A stretch of DNA of 64,000 nucleotides from Shewanella zhangzhouensis (GTDB lineage: Bacteria > Pseudomonadota > Gammaproteobacteria > Enterobacterales > Shewanellaceae). A program made the position numbers and the translations under genes. Positions 8,472 through 16,205 of the stretch are shown here, in pieces; the first letter of the stretch is position 1, and each line of letters opens with the position of its first letter. The notes under the pieces are model-generated. The model ran no database searches, was not told the origin of the DNA, and saw nothing but the letters and a program-made list of their open reading frames with translations. The DNA lies in contig NZ_CP080414.1 of NCBI RefSeq assembly GCF_019457615.1, forward strand, positions 1,300,501-1,364,500. Reading direction: 5' to 3'.

Positions 8472-11093
8472 ATGTATCAAACCACAGCCGCGCTTCGCAG
8501 TGCTTTTCTCGAGTATTTCAGGCAGCAGGGTCACCAGGTAGTAGACAGCAGCTCTCTGGTTCCCGGTAATGATCCAACACTGCTGTTCACCAACGCCGGT
8601 ATGAACCAGTTCAAAGACTGTTTCCTCGGTATGGAGAAGCGCAGCTACGTACGGGCCGCGACTGCGCAGCGCTGCGTACGTGCCGGTGGCAAGCATAACG
8701 ACCTGGACAACGTGGGTTACACCGCCCGTCACCACACCTTCTTCGAAATGCTGGGTAACTTCAGCTTTGGCGATTACTTCAAAGAAGATGCCATCCGCTT
8801 TGCCTGGGAATTCCTCACCGGTACCCTGAAACTGCCTAAAGAGAAGCTGTGCGTCACTGTGTATCACACCGACGACGAAGCCTTTGAGATCTGGAACAAG
8901 CAAATCGGTGTTCCTGCTGAAAACATCATTCGCATCGGTGATAACAAGGGGGCGCCATTCGCATCAGACAATTTCTGGCAGATGGGCGATACCGGTCCTT
9001 GCGGACCTTGTACCGAAATCTTCTACGATCACGGCGAGCACATTTGGGGTGGCCGTCCCGGCAGTCCGGAAGAAGACGGTGACCGCTTTATCGAGATCTG
9101 GAACATCGTATTTATGCAGTACAACCGTCAGTCCGACGGTACGCTGGACCCGCTGCCCAAGCCTGCGGTGGATACAGGTATGGGTATTGAGCGTATCTCT
9201 GCCATCATGCAGGGCGTTCACTCCAACTACGAAATCGATATTTTCCAGAAACTGATAGCCAAGACCGCCGAAATCATCGGTGTGACCGACTTGGAAAATA
9301 AATCCCTTCGCGTTATCGCTGACCACATCCGCTCCTGTGCCTTCCTGGTTGCCGATGGCGTGATGCCATCCAACGAAGGCCGCGGCTATGTGCTGCGTCG
9401 CATTATCCGCCGCGCTGTGCGCCACGGTAACAAACTGGGCGCTACCGACACCTTCTTCTACAAACTGGTGCCTACACTGATAGAGGCTATGGGGGATGCT
9501 GCCAAGGAACTTAAGGCCACCCAGACCATTGTGGAAAAGGCCCTCAAAGCCGAAGAAGAGCAGTTCGCCCGGACTCTGGAGCGTGGTCTTGGCATGCTTG
9601 ATGCCGCGCTGGCCGACCTCAAGGGTGATACCTTGGACGGCGAAACCGTATTTAAACTCTATGATACCTACGGCTTCCCGGTAGATTTAACCGCCGACGT
9701 GTGCCGTGAGCGTAACCTTAAAGTCGACGAAGAAGGCTTTAATGCCGCCATGGCCGAGCAGCGCAGCCGCGCCCAGGCCGCAGGTCAGTTCAGTGCCGAC
9801 TATAACGCCGCGCTGAAAATCGATACGGCCACCGATTTTTGTGGTTACACCGAGCTTGCTGGCGAGAGTAAAGTCGTTGCGCTTTACCGTGATGGTGAAT
9901 CTGTCGATGCGGCAGAAGCGGGCGCCGATCTGGTTGTCGTACTTGACAACACCCCATTCTATGCCGAGTCCGGTGGTCAGGTTGGTGACAAAGGTCAGCT
10001 GCTGGCCGAAGGTGTTGAATTCGTCGTTGCCGATACCCAAAAGTTCGGTCAGGGCATTGGTCATAAGGGCCAACTCGCCAGCGGCAGCATCAAGGTTGGT
10101 GACAGCCTCAAAGCCATGGTGGATAAGAAGCTGCGTCATCGCACTGAACTTAACCACTCAGTAACTCACCTGCTGCACGCTGCGCTGCGTCAGGTGCTGG
10201 GGACTCACGTGACCCAGAAAGGCTCTCTGGTTGACCCTGAGCGTCTGCGTTTCGATTTCTCCCACTTCGAAGGCGTTAAGCGCGAAGAGCTTAAGGCGGT
10301 TGAAGATCTGGTGAATACCCAGATTCGTCGTAACCACGAACTGAATTTCGCCGAGATGGATATCGAAGAAGCCAAGGCAAAAGGCGCCATGGCACTCTTT
10401 GGTGAAAAGTACGATTCCAAGGTGCGCGTTGTGACCATGGGGGACTTCTCCATCGAGCTTTGCGGTGGTACCCACGTGGGCCGTACCGGCGATATTGGTC
10501 TCTTTAAGATCACTTCTGAAGGCGGTATCGCCGCAGGTATCCGTCGTATCGAAGCCGTGACTGGTGCAGCCGCCATGGCCTATGTTGCTCAGCAGCAGGC
10601 CGAGCTTGAAGAAGCCGCCGCACTGCTTAAAGGCGACGTTGCCTCTGTGGTCGCCAAGCTTAAGGCCCAACTCGACAAAGCCCGTCAGCTTGAGAAAGAG
10701 AACGCCCAGTTGAAAGACAAACTGGCCGCGGCTGCCAGTGCCGACCTTGCCGGTGACGCCCTGGATATCAATGGCGTTAAGGTGCTGGTTAAGCGTCTTG
10801 AAGGCGTGGAAGCCGGCGCACTGCGCGGTTTGCAGGATGAACTCAAGCAGAAGCTCAAGTCAGGCGTTGTGTTACTGGCCATTGGCAGTGGTGACAAGGT
10901 GAACCTGATTGCCGGTGTGACCCAGGATCTGACCGGCAAAGTGAAGGCCGGTGAACTGGTTGCCATGGTGGCTGCTCAGGTGGGCGGGAAGGGCGGTGGT
11001 CGCCCTGATATGGCCCAGGCTGGTGGCAGCGAACCTGCCAAGCTCGACGGTGCCCTGGCCAGTGTTGTGCCTTGGCTTAATGAGCGTCTGTAA
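8472..11093 (+). CDS. alaS: Alanine--tRNA ligase
   Basis: AlaRS charges tRNA-Ala and hydrolyses mischarged Ser/Gly-tRNA-Ala. The ATG at 8472 (MYQTTAALRSAFLEYF) matches the family N-terminus and gives 873 residues; the open frame continues upstream but has no family similarity there. The class II core includes LVPGNDPTLLFTNAGMNQFKD and the motif 2 region. The editing domain has HSVTHLLHAALR (HxxxH) and ELCGGTHVGRTGD (Cys and His of the zinc site). The C-terminal oligomerisation part ends GGKGGGRPDMAQAGG. lysC follows closely. Confidence 0.97.
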   Translation: MYQTTAALRSAFLEYFRQQGHQVVDSSSLVPGNDPTLLFTNAGMNQFKDCFLGMEKRSYVRAATAQRCVRAGGKHNDLDNVGYTARHHTFFEMLGNFSFGDYFKEDAIRFAWEFLTGTLKLPKEKLCVTVYHTDDEAFEIWNKQIGVPAENIIRIGDNKGAPFASDNFWQMGDTGPCGPCTEIFYDHGEHIWGGRPGSPEEDGDRFIEIWNIVFMQYNRQSDGTLDPLPKPAVDTGMGIERISAIMQGVHSNYEIDIFQKLIAKTAEIIGVTDLENKSLRVIADHIRSCAFLVADGVMPSNEGRGYVLRRIIRRAVRHGNKLGATDTFFYKLVPTLIEAMGDAAKELKATQTIVEKALKAEEEQFARTLERGLGMLDAALADLKGDTLDGETVFKLYDTYGFPVDLTADVCRERNLKVDEEGFNAAMAEQRSRAQAAGQFSADYNAALKIDTATDFCGYTELAGESKVVALYRDGESVDAAEAGADLVVVLDNTPFYAESGGQVGDKGQLLAEGVEFVVADTQKFGQGIGHKGQLASGSIKVGDSLKAMVDKKLRHRTELNHSVTHLLHAALRQVLGTHVTQKGSLVDPERLRFDFSHFEGVKREELKAVEDLVNTQIRRNHELNFAEMDIEEAKAKGAMALFGEKYDSKVRVVTMGDFSIELCGGTHVGRTGDIGLFKITSEGGIAAGIRRIEAVTGAAAMAYVAQQQAELEEAAALLKGDVASVVAKLKAQLDKARQLEKENAQLKDKLAAAASADLAGDALDINGVKVLVKRLEGVEAGALRGLQDELKQKLKSGVVLLAIGSGDKVNLIAGVTQDLTGKVKAGELVAMVAAQVGGKGGGRPDMAQAGGSEPAKLDGALASVVPWLNERL

Positions 11094-11126
11094 CAACGGA
11101 CGGGTCTGAGTAGTAGCAGGCTGTTT

Positions 11127-12338
11127 GTGACAAAAATTTATGTAAAGAAGTTCGGAGGCACCTCTGTGGGTACCTTCGAACGCATTGAGGCGGTGGCAGA
11201 TGCCATCGCCAAGGCGCATTTTGAAGGTGAGAGACAGGTGTTGGTGCTCTCAGCTATGGCCGGAGAAACCAACAGGCTTTATGCCATGGCCGCCAACATA
11301 GACCCTCTGGCACCCGCCCGGGAATTGGACATGCTGGTGAGCGCCGGTGAGCAGGTCAGTATTGCTTTAATGTCCATAGCACTGGCAAGACGGGGCGTTA
11401 ATGCCAGATCTTTGCTGGGTAGCCAGGTCAAGGTGCGCACCAACAGCCAGTTTGGCAGAGCCAGTATTGAGTCCGTTGATACAGGGTTGTTGATGCAGTT
11501 GCTGGACGACGGCGCTGTACCCGTTATCGCCGGGTTTCAGGGGGTCAACGAGCAGGGCGATGTGACAACCCTTGGGCGTGGCGGCTCAGATACCACTGCC
11601 GTTGCCATTGCCGCCGCGCTTGATGCCGCTGAGTGCCAAATATTTACTGATGTGACCGGTGTCTTTACCACAGATCCCAACATAGACCCCGATGCCCAGA
11701 AACTCGATAGCATCAGTTTCGAAGCCATGTATGAAATGGCACGGCAGGGGGCCAAGGTATTGCACCCGGACAGCGTTGCCTGTGCCCGCCGTCATGGTGT
11801 TGTGTTGAGGGTGTTGTCGAGTTTCGAGTCCGGCAGTGGCACCCTGATCCGCTTCGATGAGCCTGAACACTCCGGCTCGGGCATAGTGGGCATTGCCGTT
11901 ACCCGCGGACAAGGCCTGGTGTCAGTTGCTGGCCTGGTGGATCAGCCGCAGGCGGAAGTGGCACTGTTTCAGGCGCTTGCAAACGCTTCGGTGGATACTG
12001 ATCTTGTGGTGCAGTTGGCGGACGAAAAAGCGCTGGCATTTACCCTGGCGCAGGGTGCACTCGATAGAGTGCTGACCCTGATAGACAGGTTGGCGCTTGA
12101 GCAGCCTCTGGCGGAAGTCCGTCATGAGTCGCCACTGGCCAAGGTGTCCCTCGTCAGCACAGGTAAAGCTGTCATGGCTGAGGTGGGGGCGCGTGTCACC
12201 GAGCTTTTGGAAGCACAAAACATTCGTGTTAAGTTACTCTCGACATCAGAAATCAAACTGTCGGTGGTAATTGATGAGGTGCATCTGCAGCATGCCGTCA
12301 GAAGTTTGCACAGAGCGTTCGACCTCAATAAAGTATGA
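11127..12338 (+). CDS. lysC: Aspartate kinase (monofunctional, LysC type)
   Basis: The enzyme phosphorylates aspartate, the first step toward lysine, threonine, methionine and diaminopimelate. The product is 403 residues with a GTG start. It opens with the kinase motif VKKFGGTSVG, followed by GRGGSDTTAVAIAAAL and FTDVTGVFTTDP, all diagnostic. Two ACT regulatory domains occupy roughly residues 260-403 and predict feedback inhibition. There is no homoserine dehydrogenase domain. It sits 33 bases after alaS and directly before csrA, an order common in Shewanella and Vibrio. Confidence 0.93.
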   Translation: MTKIYVKKFGGTSVGTFERIEAVADAIAKAHFEGERQVLVLSAMAGETNRLYAMAANIDPLAPARELDMLVSAGEQVSIALMSIALARRGVNARSLLGSQVKVRTNSQFGRASIESVDTGLLMQLLDDGAVPVIAGFQGVNEQGDVTTLGRGGSDTTAVAIAAALDAAECQIFTDVTGVFTTDPNIDPDAQKLDSISFEAMYEMARQGAKVLHPDSVACARRHGVVLRVLSSFESGSGTLIRFDEPEHSGSGIVGIAVTRGQGLVSVAGLVDQPQAEVALFQALANASVDTDLVVQLADEKALAFTLAQGALDRVLTLIDRLALEQPLAEVRHESPLAKVSLVSTGKAVMAEVGARVTELLEAQNIRVKLLSTSEIKLSVVIDEVHLQHAVRSLHRAFDLNKV

Positions 12339-12365
12339 ATATCCAAGCGTTTTGGTATTCAATAC

Positions 12366-12371
12366 TATAAT
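12366..12371 (+). promoter_or_regulatory. Possible csrA -10 element
   Basis: TATAAT occurs 28 bases after the lysC stop and about 80 bases before csrA. A second TATAAT-like sequence lies at about 12389-12396. Multiple csrA promoters are known in E. coli, but the -35 elements here are weak, so this is a tentative call. Confidence 0.4.
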
Positions 12372-12451
12372 TTGTACTAAGCTGACTTTATAATAATGTG
12401 ACGTCCAGGTGTCTGTCCTGGCGTATGGAATGGGACTAAAGGAGCAAGCGA

Positions 12452-12646
12452 ATGCTGATTTTGACACGTCGTGTTGGCGAAACACTGATGATCGGTGACG
12501 AAGTCACGGTGACAGTGCTGGGTGTAAAGGGAAATCAGGTGCGCATCGGTGTGAATGCACCTAAAGAAGTGTCTGTTCACCGCGAAGAGATCTACCAGCG
12601 TATTCAATCTGAAAAAACAGGTTCGCCCGAGGGCGGTAACTACTGA
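12452..12646 (+). CDS. csrA: Carbon storage regulator CsrA
   Basis: CsrA is a small dimeric RNA-binding protein that binds GGA motifs in mRNA leaders and represses or stabilises them, controlling carbon flux, motility and biofilm. The 64-residue product MLILTRRVGETLMIGDEV...GVNAPKEVSVHREEIYQRI matches the family throughout, including Arg44-type residues in the VHREEI segment needed for RNA contact. AAAGGAG before the ATG is a strong ribosome site. It lies between lysC and the tRNA array, a common gammaproteobacterial arrangement. Confidence 0.97.
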   Translation: MLILTRRVGETLMIGDEVTVTVLGVKGNQVRIGVNAPKEVSVHREEIYQRIQSEKTGSPEGGNY

Positions 12647-12697
12647 GCCTGTTTTACGGCTCCAGCAGGGGCGTCCAGGACGGACAGTAGAAGAGTC

Positions 12698-12717
12698 AGC
12701 CAAGGGCTGGCTTTTTT
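12698..12717 (+). terminator. Short terminator-like hairpin after csrA
   Basis: AGCCA / TGGCT with a five-base loop is followed by TTTTTTATT. The stem is short (five pairs), so termination may be partial. Confidence 0.5.
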
Positions 12718-12831
12718 ATTGCCTGTAACTTAAGGACGACAACTTGTGACGGCGCGCAAAGGCTGATTGTGCTTGGGTTTCAAGCATGTGATTAAAAACA
12801 GGGCAATCAGATCTGCTTTGGGAAAAAGGGT

Positions 12832-12859
12832 TTGACTTATTTTCTTCAAACAGTAATAT
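12832..12859 (+). promoter_or_regulatory. Promoter of the tRNA array
   Basis: TTGACT, a 16-base spacer and TAATAT form a good sigma-70 promoter just before the first tRNA-Ser. The GC-rich GTGCGCC after the -10 is a discriminator of the type linked to stringent control of stable RNA genes. The stringent-control part is inference. Confidence 0.75.
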
Positions 12860-12876
12860 GTGCGCCAAGAAAAGAC

Positions 12877-12968
12877 GGAGAGGTGGCCGAGTGGCCGAAG
12901 GCGCTCCCCTGCTAAGGGAGTATGGGCTTTATCTCCCATCGAGGGTTCGAATCCCTCCTTCTCCGCCA
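12877..12968 (+). tRNA. tRNA-Ser (GCT)
   Basis: This is a 92-base class II tRNA with a long variable arm. The acceptor GGAGAGG pairs with CTTCTCC, the anticodon loop reads CTGCTAA (anticodon GCT), the T arm contains GTTCGAATC, and CCA is encoded. It is identical to the copy at 13519. Confidence 0.96.
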
Positions 12969-12991
12969 TTTTCTTAAAGCGATAAAAGTGT

Positions 12992-13068
12992 GCGCATGTA
13001 GCTCAGCTGGATAGAGTACCTGGCTACGAACCAGGCGGTCGGAGGTTCGACTCCTTCCATGCGCGCCA
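12992..13068 (+). tRNA. tRNA-Arg (ACG), copy 1
   Basis: This is a 77-base tRNA with perfect acceptor pairing GCGCATG / CATGCGC, anticodon loop CTACGAA (anticodon ACG, with A34 expected to be edited to inosine), T loop GTTCGACTC and encoded CCA. It is the first of six identical copies. Confidence 0.96.
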
Positions 13069-13103
13069 GCTTTTATCGCTTTTAGCAGTAAAGAAAACAA
13101 TTC

Positions 13104-13180
13104 GCGCATGTAGCTCAGCTGGATAGAGTACCTGGCTACGAACCAGGCGGTCGGAGGTTCGACTCCTTCCATGCGCGCCA
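13104..13180 (+). tRNA. tRNA-Arg (ACG), copy 2
   Basis: It is identical in sequence to copy 1 at 12992, with encoded CCA. It is separated from copy 1 by 35 bases of A-rich spacer. Confidence 0.96.
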
Positions 13181-13212
13181 CTTCTTTCTTCTGTTTATCT
13201 GATAGTTTCAAC

Positions 13213-13289
13213 GCGCATGTAGCTCAGCTGGATAGAGTACCTGGCTACGAACCAGGCGGTCGGAGGTTCGACTCCTTCCATGCGCGCCA
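13213..13289 (+). tRNA. tRNA-Arg (ACG), copy 3
   Basis: It is identical in sequence to copy 1, with encoded CCA. Spacers between copies differ in sequence, so the duplication involves mainly the tRNA body. Confidence 0.96.
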
Positions 13290-13328
13290 CTCTCAGATAT
13301 CAGATTACTGCAGCAGACTTTTTGAAAC

Positions 13329-13405
13329 GCGCATGTAGCTCAGCTGGATAGAGTACCTGGCTACGAACCAGGCGGTCGGAGGTTCGACTCCTTCCATGCG
13401 CGCCA
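13329..13405 (+). tRNA. tRNA-Arg (ACG), copy 4
   Basis: It is identical in sequence to copy 1, with encoded CCA. Confidence 0.96.
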
Positions 13406-13434
13406 AAAGTCTTTAAAGATTGAACGAATTCAAT

Positions 13435-13511
13435 GCGCATGTAGCTCAGCTGGATAGAGTACCTGGCTACGAACCAGGCGGTCGGAGGTTCGACTCCTTC
13501 CATGCGCGCCA
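13435..13511 (+). tRNA. tRNA-Arg (ACG), copy 5
   Basis: It is identical in sequence to copy 1, with encoded CCA. It ends only seven bases before the second tRNA-Ser. Confidence 0.96.
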
Positions 13512-13518
13512 AATTCGC

Positions 13519-13610
13519 GGAGAGGTGGCCGAGTGGCCGAAGGCGCTCCCCTGCTAAGGGAGTATGGGCTTTATCTCCCATCGAGGGTTCGAATCCCTCC
13601 TTCTCCGCCA
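13519..13610 (+). tRNA. tRNA-Ser (GCT), copy 2
   Basis: It is identical over 92 bases to the tRNA-Ser at 12877, with anticodon GCT and encoded CCA. Confidence 0.96.
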
Positions 13611-13656
13611 TTCTTTACTATACTCTTTAAGCTTGCCCTTAAGAGTCACAAAATTT

Positions 13657-13733
13657 GCGCATGTAGCTCAGCTGGATAGAGTACCTGGCTACGAACCAGG
13701 CGGTCGGAGGTTCGACTCCTTCCATGCGCGCCA
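13657..13733 (+). tRNA. tRNA-Arg (ACG), copy 6
   Basis: It is identical in sequence to copy 1. It is the last tRNA of the array and is followed within a few bases by the array terminator. Confidence 0.96.
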
Positions 13734-13737
13734 TATT

Positions 13738-13768
13738 AAAAGCCCCTGATTACTCAGGGGCTTTTTCT
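13738..13768 (+). terminator. Terminator of the tRNA array
   Basis: AAAGCCCCTGA / TCAGGGGCTTT with a short loop is followed by a T-rich tract. It ends the eight-gene tRNA transcript. Confidence 0.92.
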
Positions 13769-14145
13769 TTTCCCGCTCATTTCGGTTTGTCTCACTGCAT
13801 AAGTTTCAGTTCGCCTTAACTGCCGTTGGCATATTGTCCGTGACTACGAATGCATAGTCTGCGTTTCCATGTGCCAATTTTATATCAGTGATTTTTCCCG
13901 CCTCAGATTCTCCTTACTTTAATTTCACGGCTATATTTTTGAGAATTATTTAAATCAGTCGTACTTAATCAATAAATATTGGTAAGACCAATTTACAAGT
14001 CGTTGCCTTTATCGTTAATAAAAGGTTATCTTTCGGGGTGCTATTTTTGCCTGTTGTTACATTTTGGTATCGATGGGGTTGAGTGAAGTGAGCGAGTTTT
14101 CGCATTTTTATGCGGCTCAAGCCAACAAACTTTTGAGGGAAAGTC
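13769..14145 (+). promoter_or_regulatory. Intergenic region: oadGAB promoter and leader
   Basis: This 377-base gap has no credible gene. It is A/T-rich. TTGAGA at about 13939, a 17-base spacer and TACTTA could form a sigma-70 promoter, placing the operator-like palindrome at 13978 at or just after the transcription start. About 150 bases of leader follow before oadG, ending in GAGGGA-like purine-rich sequence. I see no known riboswitch in the leader. Confidence 0.5.
13978..13992 (+). promoter_or_regulatory. PdhR-like operator upstream of oadGAB
   Basis: ATTGGTAAGACCAAT is a near-perfect palindrome centred on AAG. It matches the E. coli pyruvate-sensing repressor PdhR consensus (ATTGGTnnnACCAAT) at every specified base. 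Its place just downstream of a possible promoter fits repression. The match is direct; that PdhR acts here is inference, although pyruvate control of an oxaloacetate decarboxylase, whose product is pyruvate, makes sense. Confidence 0.7.
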
Positions 14146-14403
14146 ATGACATCAGTGATGGATCAAATGGGCGAGGCCCTGTGGATCATGGTACTGGGCA
14201 TGGTGCTGGTATATGCGTTTCTGGGGATTTTGATCCTTGGACTTAAGCTGATTGCCAATCGATATGCACCCAAGGCCGAAGACAATGAGAAACGGCCAGA
14301 AACATCCGTGGCTTCCGCTCAGTCCAAGGGGCTGGATCCTCGTCTGGTGGCCGCTATCACCTCCGCCATACAACAATACCGAGCCCAGGAGGGACGTTCA
14401 TGA
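14146..14403 (+). CDS. oadG: Oxaloacetate decarboxylase gamma subunit
   Basis: OadG is the small membrane subunit that holds the alpha and beta subunits together in the Na+-pumping oxaloacetate decarboxylase. The 85-residue protein has one membrane helix (MVLGMVLVYAFLGILILGLKLI, about residues 15-36) and a polar C-terminal tail ending AAITSAIQQYRAQ, typical of the family's alpha-subunit contact. Its stop overlaps the oadA start by four bases (ATGA), and the G-A-B order is the standard operon. Confidence 0.92.
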   Translation: MTSVMDQMGEALWIMVLGMVLVYAFLGILILGLKLIANRYAPKAEDNEKRPETSVASAQSKGLDPRLVAAITSAIQQYRAQEGRS

Positions 14404-16199
14404 CCAAAGCCTTGGCCCTTACCGATGTGGTGCTGCGCGACGCGCACCAATCCCTGCTTGCCACCCGTTTACGCATCGAAGACATGCTGCCCATCGCCGC
14501 CAAGTTGGATCAGGTGGGCTATTGGTCGCTGGAGACCTGGGGCGGCGCGACCTTCGATGCCTGTATCCGCTATTTGGGGGAAGACCCCTGGGAGCGGCTG
14601 CGGCTGCTCAAGCAAGCCATGCCCAAGACCCCGATGCAGATGCTGCTGCGGGGGCAGAACCTGCTGGGTTATCGCCACTATGCCGACGATTTGGTGCACA
14701 GATTCGTTGAGCGCGCCCACGACAACGGCATGGATGTATTCCGGGTGTTTGATGCCATGAATGACGTGCGCAACCTGCAAGAGGCGGTGCGCGCGGTCAA
14801 GCAGGTGGGCGCCCATGCACAGGGCACCATTTCCTACACCACCAGCCCGGTGCATAACCTGGACACCTGGGTGGACATGGCCAAGCGTCTTGAGGATCTG
14901 GGCTGCGATTCGCTTTGTATCAAAGATATGGCCGGTCTGCTGCGTCCCATGGAAGCCTTTGAGCTGGTGAGCAGGCTTAAGTCGCAAACCGGGCTGATGG
15001 TGGCCATGCACAGCCATGCCACCACCGGGCTTTCTACCGCCACCTACCAGAAGGCGATTGAGGCCGGTATCGATGTACTGGATACCGCGATTTCGTCCAT
15101 GAGCCAGACCTACGGCCACAGCGCCACCGAGACACTGGTGGCCATGGTGGAGGACACGGAGCGTTCCACGGGGTTGGATATGGCGCTGCTGGAAGAGATT
15201 GCCGCCTATTTCCGTGAGGTGCGTAAAAAGTATGCCAAATTTGAAGGCGCGCTGCAGGGCATTGATTCCCGAATTCTGCGCGCCCAGGTGCCAGGTGGCA
15301 TGCTCACCAACATGGAGAGCCAGCTTAAAGAGCAGGGCGCCAGCGATAAACTCGATTTGGTGCTCGATGAAATTCCCAGAGTACGCGAAGATCTGGGCTT
15401 CTTGCCGCTGGTAACACCGACCTCTCAGATTGTGGGTACCCAGGCGGTGATCAACGTGCTCACCGGCGAGCGCTACAAGTCGCTCACCAAGGAAACCGAG
15501 GGAGTACTCAAGGGCGAATACGGTGCCACCCCGGCGCCGGTGAACAGCGAGCTGCAGCAGCGGGTACTTAAGGGAGCTGAGCCTGTCACCTGTCGCCCTG
15601 CCGACTTGCTGACTCCAGAGGTGGAGCGTCTTCGCACCGAGCTGGTCCAAAAGGCCACAGCCGAGAACATCAAGCTCAGTGAAGATCTCGATGATGATGT
15701 GCTCACCTATGCACTGTTTCCGCAGATTGGCCTGCAGTTCCTTAAAAACCGTGGCAATGCCGATGCCTTTGAGCCAGCGCCTGTGGCCGTGGCTCAGGCC
15801 TCGTTAGCCCCAGTCAGGGCGAACTCGGGGCCAGAAACCTACACAGTGAAGGTGGATGGTCAAACCTACGTGGTTGAAGTTGCCGCCGGCGGTGAAATCA
15901 GTCAAATCCAGCCACAGGGAGCAAGTCAGTCCAGCGCCGCAGTTGCCCCTGCCGCCGCAGCGGCTGCACCTGTAAGCCACGAAATCAAACTGGAAATGAG
16001 CGCGCCTCTGTCTGGCAATATCTTCAAAATCCATGTGTCGCCCGGCGATACGGTGAAGGCGGGGGATGTGGTGATAATCCTCGAAGCCATGAAGATGGAA
16101 ACCGAAATCCGTGCCCAGGCCGACGGTGTCATTGCCCGTCTTTGGGTGAAAGAAGGTGACTCGGTTGCCGTTGGCGCTCAGCTGTTGTCGTTGGCCTAA
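14400..16199 (+). CDS. oadA: Oxaloacetate decarboxylase alpha subunit (biotin carboxyltransferase)
   Basis: The alpha subunit transfers the carboxyl group of oxaloacetate to its own biotin, releasing pyruvate. The 599 residues begin with the carboxyltransferase domain: TDVVLRDAHQSLLATR, then SLETWGGATFDACIRYL, then VFRVFDAMNDVRN. The metal-binding HSHATTG lies near residue 205. A conserved PYC_OADA region spans about residues 300-460. An Ala/Pro-rich linker leads to a biotinyl domain with ILEAMKMETE, in which the first Lys of AMKM is biotinylated. It is coupled to oadG and oadB. Confidence 0.96.
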   Translation: MTKALALTDVVLRDAHQSLLATRLRIEDMLPIAAKLDQVGYWSLETWGGATFDACIRYLGEDPWERLRLLKQAMPKTPMQMLLRGQNLLGYRHYADDLVHRFVERAHDNGMDVFRVFDAMNDVRNLQEAVRAVKQVGAHAQGTISYTTSPVHNLDTWVDMAKRLEDLGCDSLCIKDMAGLLRPMEAFELVSRLKSQTGLMVAMHSHATTGLSTATYQKAIEAGIDVLDTAISSMSQTYGHSATETLVAMVEDTERSTGLDMALLEEIAAYFREVRKKYAKFEGALQGIDSRILRAQVPGGMLTNMESQLKEQGASDKLDLVLDEIPRVREDLGFLPLVTPTSQIVGTQAVINVLTGERYKSLTKETEGVLKGEYGATPAPVNSELQQRVLKGAEPVTCRPADLLTPEVERLRTELVQKATAENIKLSEDLDDDVLTYALFPQIGLQFLKNRGNADAFEPAPVAVAQASLAPVRANSGPETYTVKVDGQTYVVEVAAGGEISQIQPQGASQSSAAVAPAAAAAAPVSHEIKLEMSAPLSGNIFKIHVSPGDTVKAGDVVIILEAMKMETEIRAQADGVIARLWVKEGDSVAVGAQLLSLA

Positions 16200-16205
16200 G
16201 GAGGC

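Noticed and set aside
9687..10670. Long minus-strand frames inside alaS
   Set aside because: They mirror the strong codon bias of alaS and resemble no known protein.
11094..11126. Lysine riboswitch before lysC
   Set aside because: Only 33 bases separate alaS and lysC, too few for a riboswitch, and no matching structure is seen.
14469..15650. 393-residue minus-strand frame inside oadA
   Set aside because: It is a shadow of the high-GC third-position pattern of oadA; there is no ribosome site or family match.
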